From assembly GCF_013359695.1 (NCBI RefSeq), contig NZ_JABFMU010000003.1:29553-93552 (forward strand): DNA of 64,000 nt, in the 5' to 3' direction. Of the stretch, positions 58,488 to 64,000 are shown in pieces. The notes beneath the pieces are model-generated. The model was given only the letters and a program-made list of their open reading frames with translations. It ran no database searches and was not told the origin of the DNA. The first letter of the stretch is position 1. The number at the start of each line of letters is the position of its first letter. The translations under genes were made by a program, and so were the position numbers. This stretch comes from Pseudomonas sp. C2B4. Its GTDB lineage: Bacteria > Pseudomonadota > Gammaproteobacteria > Pseudomonadales > Pseudomonadaceae.

Positions 58488-59414
58488 ATGTTTGCCTCGT
58501 TGCCCCTGACCGCACTGCGCGCCTTCGAATCCGCCTCGCGCCTGCTGAGCTTCAAGGCGGCCGCCGAAGAGCTGTCGGTCACCCCAACTGCGGTCTCCCA
58601 TCAGATCCGCTCGCTGGAAACCTGGCTTGGCGTGCCGTTGTTTGAGCGTCTGCCACGCCAGGTGCGCCTGACCGACTGTGGCGAACGCCTGTTCCACAGC
58701 CTGCACGGCGCGTTTCTGGAAGTGGCGCAAAGCGTCGACACCCTGCGCCCGCAACGCAGCGGCACCAGCCTGACAATCTCCACCACCGCTGCCTTCGCCG
58801 CCCTGTGGCTGGTGCCGCGCCTGGGTCGCTTCTATGCCCGACATCCGAACATCAATCTGCGTCTGGATACCCATTGCGAGGTCATCGATCTGCATCAGGA
58901 CGCCAGTGTCGATTTGGTGGTGCGCTACAGTCTCGACGAGTATCCGAACCTGTACGGCCTGTGCCTGTTCGACGAAACCTTCGGTGTCTATGGCTCACCG
59001 GAACAAGTGGCGTTGGCCGCCAATCGCACCCCGACGCTGATCAGCGTGCGTTGGCACAACTCCAAACTCTATGCCCACGGCTGGGAAGCCTGGTGTGCAC
59101 AGTCCGGCGAGAACTGGCTGACCGGCCAGCCAGCCGTGCGCGAATACGATGAAGAACATTACGCCCTGCAGGCGGCGATTGCCGGGCAAGGCCTGGTGCT
59201 GGCAAGCAATATTCTGGTGTCCGAGAGCGTCGCCAGTGGTTTGCTGCAGCCTTATCGGGGCGATGTGCAGGTGGATGGCGCGGGTTACAGCGCATTGTGC
59301 GCGCCTGGACGGGAGCGACATCCACCGGTTCGGGCGTTTTTCACCTGGCTGACTGAAGAAGTTTCCTCAAAGATTAACAAGAATCCAGTTCACACAACTA
59401 AGAAACGGGATTGA
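58488..59414 (+). CDS. LysR-family transcriptional regulator (GcvA-like)
   Basis: The 308-residue regulator has an N-terminal winged helix-turn-helix, [21 protein letters not shown] with [19 protein letters not shown]2 effector domain begins near residue 90. An ATG 12 bases upstream (58476) is in frame, but a GGAG before 58488 favours the latter. It is divergent from azoR, a common arrangement for control. Confidence 0.9.
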   Translation: MFASLPLTALRAFESASRLLSFKAAAEELSVTPTAVSHQIRSLETWLGVPLFERLPRQVRLTDCGERLFHSLHGAFLEVAQSVDTLRPQRSGTSLTISTTAAFAALWLVPRLGRFYARHPNINLRLDTHCEVIDLHQDASVDLVVRYSLDEYPNLYGLCLFDETFGVYGSPEQVALAANRTPTLISVRWHNSKLYAHGWEAWCAQSGENWLTGQPAVREYDEEHYALQAAIAGQGLVLASNILVSESVASGLLQPYRGDVQVDGAGYSALCAPGRERHPPVRAFFTWLTEEVSSKINKNPVHTTKKRD

Positions 59415-59545
59415 TTGCCAAACCAAAAACTTGAACAAAACCTAAACCAGCATACAGTTACAAACACGACCTAGATAAAAAGAACCACTCCTTTATATTA
59501 AAAAAACAGACATGACGTCTGCAAAATCAAATAAAGGACTTAGAC

Positions 59546-60322
59546 ATGCACATTGAAGAACGATTGGAATTTCTGGATAGCCTGCCTCCCCTAAAGACTC
59601 CAACCACAAGAGCCTTTTCCGCCGAGTTGCCGACCGCCAAAAATACGCAAGTGCCAATTGACCCTGACAAGGAAAGTGGCACAGTCGGTCCAGATATGAT
59701 GAACATTTACTTACCCGGCGTATCCGTACAAAACCGCGAAGACGTAGATAATTGCAAACTGCTGATGCAAAACTATGCATCACAGAAATACGATAAAGTT
59801 AAGGAACTGCATCAGTGGTACAAAGAATACACTGATGGCTTATTCAAACTTGGATGGACAATTAACCAGATCCACTCCCAAAACAAAATAATCCAAAAAA
59901 CCGGACTGACCATGGACGCAGTCGCCTTTGACATACTTCAAAGTCTGGTAGGTACAAACGCCCCCCGATTGGCGGCGCTAACCGGAAAAGCAGTCGAAGG
60001 CGTGAAGAGTGAAGACGGCCTGATCAAGATCTACGATCGTAATGCCTCAAAAGGCTATGAGGCGACATTTGATATCTCGCCGGCCTGGCAAACTCGGGAA
60101 GGCAGTCCGATGATGATTCTTAGCTGCACAAGTGTAGATATCAGGGAAAGTTCTCGCGGTATTCTTTGGTGGAAGTCGACAACAAGATCAACCACGGTAA
60201 AATCGGAGGCGACCCCGGTTTATCTTAATACAAAGGTTTATGGCTTGGTTCGCAACAAAGTCCTCCAATTACTAGGCAATGCCGCTGACGACTTCCTCGA
60301 CAGCATCCCTGGTTACCAGTAA
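59546..60322 (+). CDS. Uncharacterised protein, paralogue family member 3
   Basis: The 258-residue protein shares the layout of members at 10678 and 11766. It has WYKEYTDGLFKLGWTI at 91-106, LTMDAVAFDILQSL at 121-134, a glycine-containing middle, ILWWKSTTRS at 206-215 and YLNTKVYGLVRNKVLQLLG at 226-244. There is no signal peptide or membrane helix. The N-terminal 80 residues are not shared. Base composition is AT-richer than flanking genes. The next gene belongs to the same family. Function unknown. Confidence 0.72.
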   Translation: MHIEERLEFLDSLPPLKTPTTRAFSAELPTAKNTQVPIDPDKESGTVGPDMMNIYLPGVSVQNREDVDNCKLLMQNYASQKYDKVKELHQWYKEYTDGLFKLGWTINQIHSQNKIIQKTGLTMDAVAFDILQSLVGTNAPRLAALTGKAVEGVKSEDGLIKIYDRNASKGYEATFDISPAWQTREGSPMMILSCTSVDIRESSRGILWWKSTTRSTTVKSEATPVYLNTKVYGLVRNKVLQLLGNAADDFLDSIPGYQ

Positions 60323-60405
60323 TTACTTACCGTCAACAACCCACCGAGATCTATAGAAACCTATGATCTCGGTTCAAGTCAGAATTCACAATTGATTGAG
60401 CCCCC

Positions 60406-61068
60406 ATGAAACCATTAATATCAGACCTCTACATTCTCAACGGTAACATCACGCTTTTCCTGGGAACACATTCAGCGCAGTTCAAGGAGGACATCTTGCA
60501 TTCCAGCCTGCTAGGGCAATTGCTAGCAGACGAAATGCCTGACGCTTGGCTCTCGACATACACAAACGCAATGGGTAGGACTTATTGGGCCCTGAACAAC
60601 ATCAAGATAAGTCTCCATAAAAAAAAGCCGGCAAGCCTGTTAGATATTTCCTCCACCGCACTAACTGACATCTTACAAAGAGAGCAACTGCAGCAACTTA
60701 GCACATCGCTATCAGCTATCGCCCAGCTTCCCGATGACTCTCACGCACGCAAGGCATTGACAAACAGGCTCCAGAGCCAAAATACCCCCATCGATGATGA
60801 CGATGGCACGTTCACCATGAACACTCTGCTGACTATAGTCTGTGAAAATAAAAAGATTTTATCACTGCAGGTATTACTCAAGACAACTCGCGCCCTAGAC
60901 ATCACCTTTCTTGAGCATGTTATTTCAGAACAGCTTATTGTAGGCGAGGTTAAAACCAATTTGTGGACAGCTAGCTTACTTGAAGACAAATACGTCAAAA
61001 TCAGAGAAAGGGTTCTCAGCAAACTCGGCAGTACATGTCAAACCCACCTGTTTCACATCAATACTTAG
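60406..61068 (+). CDS. Uncharacterised protein, paralogue family member 4
   Basis: The 220-residue product follows member 3 after 83 bases on the same strand. Its pattern includes GRTYWALNNIKISL at 57-70, DISSTALTDILQ at 80-91, FTMNTLLTIVCEN at 136-148 and TFLEHVISEQLIVGEVK near 167-183, then KIRERVLSKLG near 198-208. The match to the other three members is weaker but in the same order. It has low GC content. Function unknown. Confidence 0.68.
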   Translation: MKPLISDLYILNGNITLFLGTHSAQFKEDILHSSLLGQLLADEMPDAWLSTYTNAMGRTYWALNNIKISLHKKKPASLLDISSTALTDILQREQLQQLSTSLSAIAQLPDDSHARKALTNRLQSQNTPIDDDDGTFTMNTLLTIVCENKKILSLQVLLKTTRALDITFLEHVISEQLIVGEVKTNLWTASLLEDKYVKIRERVLSKLGSTCQTHLFHINT

Positions 61069-61148
61069 AATTTGACGCACTCTGCTTTGCGAATGTCCCT
61101 GCGGCGCGATTCATTGCCTTAATTTCAATGTGAGGCAGCCGCAGGCCT

Positions 61149-63218
61149 TCAGTTCTTCACCGTCTTCGGCGCTTTGCCCGCCTTCATCTGCTCCAGCAAC
61201 GGCGCACACTGATTCGGCTCACCGCCGCTGGGAGCCACCAACGCCAGCAATCCCGCCGCTGGCGCGGCAATCACACCCAATGCAACCATCCCGGCCCCAC
61301 GCAACATCAACGGCACAGCTTTCACCCCGGCATCGGGCTTGATGAACTTGCCCCGCACGTACAGCGGCGAACGCAGCGAAATCAAACGCCAGCCTTTGGA
61401 TTCCGGAGTAATGGTCAGGTCCAGTTGCTCGGTTGCCATGTTTGCCGTGCCATCGACATAGATGATCGCGTTTTCGGTATCGAAGACGAACAATCGCGTG
61501 GTCGCCAGACCACTCTTGATGCCGAAATCGGCAGCCGCGCAGTTGATCTTCACTTCCTTGTCGCCAAAGATCTTGCCCACCACGTAATTGCCGACGTTCA
61601 ACCCGGCCAGCTCCATCAATTCGCGACTGATCGCCCCGTCGTTGATCAGCATTTTCAGGTTGCCGTTGGCGCTGCCCAGCAATCTGGCCACCGAGTTGCC
61701 GCGCCCCGTGATGTCGGCATCGCCATTGAGTTCACCGAAACTGGTTTTCATCGGCTCGAAGGTCGGGAACAACTGTTTAAGCTTGAAGCCCCGCGCGGTC
61801 AGTTTTGCGTTGCCTTCCAAAGGTTCTGTGCGACCGTTCAGGCGAATCTGCGCATCCAGCTTGCCGCCCGCCACGCCAAAGCGCAGCGGTTCGAGGCTGA
61901 GCACGCCATCGGTGAGCACCAGGTGCGTGTAAAGATCGTTGAACGGCAATCTTTCGCTGTGAACGATGCGTTTGCCGGTGAACTCGACATCGGCGTCCAT
62001 CGCGCGCCAGCGTTCGGTCTTGAACTCTTCGACCGGCAGCACCTTGTCCGCCGGCTGCTTGCTCTCGCCGCCACGGGCCTTTTGCTTGGCATTGGAGTCA
62101 GCGCCGATCAACGGGGCCAGGTCGACAAACAGCAATTGATTGGAAAGCAATGACCCGCTGAGTTTCGGCCGCGGCTGGCTGGCGACGTAGCTCAAGTTGC
62201 CATGGATGTCGCTGGCGCCGATCTTGCCGTTGAATGATTCATAGTGAAACACCGCGCCTCCCGGCTCATGCAGCTTGGCGATCAGGTGACCGTCGGTGGC
62301 ATAGGGCGGCGTGTCCGGCAGGGTTACGCCGGTCAGCGGGTAGAGATTGCCCAGGCTGTTGCCGGCCAGTTTCAGGCGCAGGTCCAGGGCGCCGAGGTTC
62401 ATCGGATCCGTCAGGGTGCCGGCCAGTTCGACGCTGGTGTCGGCGATCTGCGCTTGAGCCTGCAGCGGAAATGGCCGGGCTGCATCCTGCAAGGCCAGTA
62501 GTCCACCGATCTTGCCTTGGCCTGCCAGTTTCTGGCCGTGGTACTGGCCTTTGACTTTCAAGCCAAACGCGTAGTCCTGCGGTGCCCCACCCTTCTCTTG
62601 CGCAGTTTTCGCGGCTTTATCGCCGACGATCTCGCTGAACGGAATAGGTTTACCCAACGGATCAATCAATACGTCGAGTTGCGTTTTAAGGTGCTGGTCA
62701 TCCAGGGTGACGTGGCTTTTATCGAAGCCAATCGCGCCGATATCCACCACCCACGGTGAAGGTTCGGCATTCGGATCCTTCGGGTCGAACGTGAAGGTCC
62801 AGTTGGCACGACCGTCGGCCAGGCGCTGCAACCCGGCATTGGGCTCGGTGAGGTCGATGCGCGGGATGACCACGCGTTGCGCCAACAAGGCCAAGGGAGA
62901 AATGCGCAGCTCGACACGCTTGAGGCTGGCCATCTGTGGCGTCTTTGACCAATCCGGGTTGCCCAGGCTCAAGTCTTCGGCCACCACATGCGGCCACGGC
63001 ACCCAAGCCCGCCAACCACCCTCATCCAGCTCGCGCCGCCAGACCACCGACAGGTTGCCATTGATAGCAAACGGACGGTGCAGCTCTTCGGAGACCTTGG
63101 CATTAAGCGATGGTTTGATCCGGTTCCAATCGAAGAACACGATGATCAGTACCAACACAACCAGCAGGACAACAAGGCTGCTGACAGTCCAGGCGAGAAT
63201 TTTACGAGTGCGCGTCAT
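61149..63218 (-). CDS. AsmA-family protein
   Basis: The 689-residue protein has an N-terminal membrane anchor (about 8-28) followed by a long beta-rich periplasmic region. The AsmA C-terminal domain has LNGDADITGRGNSVARLLGS and GNVGNYVVGKI-like elements near residues 500-560. AsmA-type proteins bridge the membranes and influence lipid transport and outer-membrane homeostasis. The ATG at 63218 begins MTRTRKILAWTVSSLV. A longer frame from 63260 adds 14 codons without support. Confidence 0.87.
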   Translation of the reverse strand: MTRTRKILAWTVSSLVVLLVVLVLIIVFFDWNRIKPSLNAKVSEELHRPFAINGNLSVVWRRELDEGGWRAWVPWPHVVAEDLSLGNPDWSKTPQMASLKRVELRISPLALLAQRVVIPRIDLTEPNAGLQRLADGRANWTFTFDPKDPNAEPSPWVVDIGAIGFDKSHVTLDDQHLKTQLDVLIDPLGKPIPFSEIVGDKAAKTAQEKGGAPQDYAFGLKVKGQYHGQKLAGQGKIGGLLALQDAARPFPLQAQAQIADTSVELAGTLTDPMNLGALDLRLKLAGNSLGNLYPLTGVTLPDTPPYATDGHLIAKLHEPGGAVFHYESFNGKIGASDIHGNLSYVASQPRPKLSGSLLSNQLLFVDLAPLIGADSNAKQKARGGESKQPADKVLPVEEFKTERWRAMDADVEFTGKRIVHSERLPFNDLYTHLVLTDGVLSLEPLRFGVAGGKLDAQIRLNGRTEPLEGNAKLTARGFKLKQLFPTFEPMKTSFGELNGDADITGRGNSVARLLGSANGNLKMLINDGAISRELMELAGLNVGNYVVGKIFGDKEVKINCAAADFGIKSGLATTRLFVFDTENAIIYVDGTANMATEQLDLTITPESKGWRLISLRSPLYVRGKFIKPDAGVKAVPLMLRGAGMVALGVIAAPAAGLLALVAPSGGEPNQCAPLLEQMKAGKAPKTVKN

Positions 63219-63593
63219 TGCACAGGGCTCCTGATACGACTGAGCGCCCGACCGCGACACCCATGAGAAACGCAGGGCCGGAACCGGCCCGCTATTGAAT
63301 CTACGACTGGAAAACGGCTCGCAGGTTTAATCGAAAAGCCGATTTTGGCGCACTCGAACGGTCGAGCGCTGACCTTTTCGCTCATCTACCGTTACCGCCC
63401 CGCACTTTTGTGCGACACAAGTGAGTCGAAAATACCCACCTCAGTGCAGCGCAAAGGCCCGGTTTACAAGGCCTGCAGAGAACAATCAATTCCGTTGATT
63501 ATTAACATTGCGTTTATGAACTTTTATATCGACTTATCGAGAGTAGCATTGCACTCGTACCCAATTTATTGCCCTCCTACGGAGCACCCGAAC
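63219..63593. promoter_or_regulatory. Divergent 375-base spacer between asmA-like and repeat-protein genes
   Basis: This spacer becomes AT-rich toward the right (63480-63560). It must hold promoters for both divergent genes. An AACTTTTATATCGAC stretch near 63520 might include a -10 element, but the -35 match is poor. A GGAG site precedes the right-hand ATG. No palindromic operator or REP element was found. Confidence 0.35.
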
Positions 63594-64000
63594 ATGAAAC
63601 GCCAATTACTGCTCAGCCTTACTCTCTCTATGTTGGCCAGCACTGCTTTCGCACTGCCGGCCGCTGACCAGGCTACTCCGCAAGTAAAAGACAGCCATTC
63701 GGTGTTCAGCCAAACCGTGGCCGAAGGTGGTAATGACCGCCTGAAAGAAAAAGGCCTGATCACTGAAGATGGCTACGATCAGACCAAACAAGGTCAAACT
63801 GTTGCTGCTGACGGTTCGGATCGCACCCCAGGTCAAACCGTTGCCGCTGACGGCTCCGATCGCACCCCGGGTCAAACCGTTGCCGCTGACGGTTCGGATC
63901 GCACCCCAGGTCAAACCGTTGCCGCTGACGGCTCCGATCGCACTCCAGGTCAAACCGTTGCCGCTGACGGCTCCGATCGCACTCCAGGTCAAACCGTTGC
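63594..64000 (+). CDS. Secreted protein with perfect 13-residue tandem repeats (cut by window end)
   Basis: The reading frame begins at 63594 and stays open to the window end (135 codons seen). It starts with a signal peptide, MKRQLLLSLTLSMLASTAFA. A short unique part to residue 66 contains DSHSVFSQTVAEGGNDRLKE. Then come at least five perfect copies of GQTVAADGSDRTP, each encoded by 39 bases, with a sixth copy cut. The product is therefore exported and rich in Asp, Gly and Thr. It is not an RTX pattern (no GGxGxD). Function unknown. Confidence 0.85.
   Translation, partial: MKRQLLLSLTLSMLASTAFALPAADQATPQVKDSHSVFSQTVAEGGNDRLKEKGLITEDGYDQTKQGQTVAADGSDRTPGQTVAADGSDRTPGQTVAADGSDRTPGQTVAADGSDRTPGQTVAADGSDRTPGQTV
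63792..64000 (+). repeat. 39-base tandem repeat array (at least 5.4 copies)
   Basis: Units begin at 63792, 63831, 63870, 63909, 63948 and 63987. They differ only at third codon positions such as GGTTCGGAT versus GGCTCCGAT, so the protein repeat is exactly conserved. Copies alternate between two codon variants. The array continues beyond the window. Confidence 0.93.

Noticed and set aside
63792..64000. CRISPR array
   Set aside because: The 39-base units are head-to-tail with no spacers and stay in frame in a secreted protein.
63594..64000. RTX calcium-binding repeat protein
   Set aside because: Repeats are Asp/Gly-rich but lack GGxGxD nonapeptides, and a Sec-type signal peptide is present.

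Overview
This window is chromosomal DNA of a Pseudomonas, most likely of the P. fluorescens group. The evidence is the gene order prmA / zinc-finger protein / dusB / fis / purH / purD / retS, the nitrogen-regulated urea transport and urease block, GC-rich coding sequence, and many copies of the GTGGGAGCGAGCCTGCTCGCGAA palindrome between genes. No rRNA, tRNA, CRISPR array, prophage or transposase gene was seen.

Layout. 1-10.6 kb: core genes for ribosomal protein methylation (prmA), a DUF3426 zinc-ribbon membrane protein, tRNA dihydrouridine synthesis and nucleoid control (dusB-fis), purine synthesis (purH, purD), the RetS hybrid sensor kinase and a MarC-type membrane protein. 10.6-12.4 kb: two divergent uncharacterised genes. 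12.4-20 kb: cobalamin genes, cobJ-cobI-cobH-cobG on one strand and cobL-cbiD-cobK on the other. 20-26.6 kb: a RelE-type toxin-antitoxin pair, a copper-handling group (DUF2946, PCu(A)C, DUF2946, PepSY) and a FecCD-type metal/cobalamin ABC importer. 26.6-31.3 kb: a giant protein of seven tandem JAB/DUF4329-like units. 31.4-42 kb: urtABCDE (urea ABC importer), ureD, ureA, two GNAT acetyltransferases, ureB and ureC. A sigma-54 promoter and two NtrC-type sites lie upstream of urtA. 42.1-49.9 kb: a 1754-residue LRR/NEL-type E3 ubiquitin ligase-like protein, a divergent orphan histidine kinase and a short orphan RHS tip protein. 50-61 kb: the chaperone genes cbpM/cbpA and yegD, an AI-2E family transporter, a PsiF protein, AraC regulator with DMT exporter, a lipase, an SMR exporter with azoreductase and divergent LysR regulator, then two more uncharacterised genes. 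61-64 kb: a large AsmA-family protein and the start of a secreted protein built from perfect 13-residue repeats, cut by the window end.

How genes work together. UrtABCDE imports urea and the urease subunits with UreD hydrolyse it; the promoter architecture ties this to nitrogen limitation. The cob genes build the corrin ring, and the nearby FecCD importer may supply metal or corrinoid. CbpM, CbpA and YegD form a chaperone group.

The least explained parts are: (a) a four-member paralogous family of unknown proteins present as two adjacent pairs 48 kb apart (10.7-12.4 and 59.5-61.1 kb); (b) the seven-unit JAB-like protein, in which only the first unit keeps a metalloprotease-like signature; (c) the NEL ligase-like protein; (d) the RHS tip protein with PPxY and SH3-ligand-like motifs. 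Items b-d could all touch host ubiquitin or signalling pathways, but this is inference.
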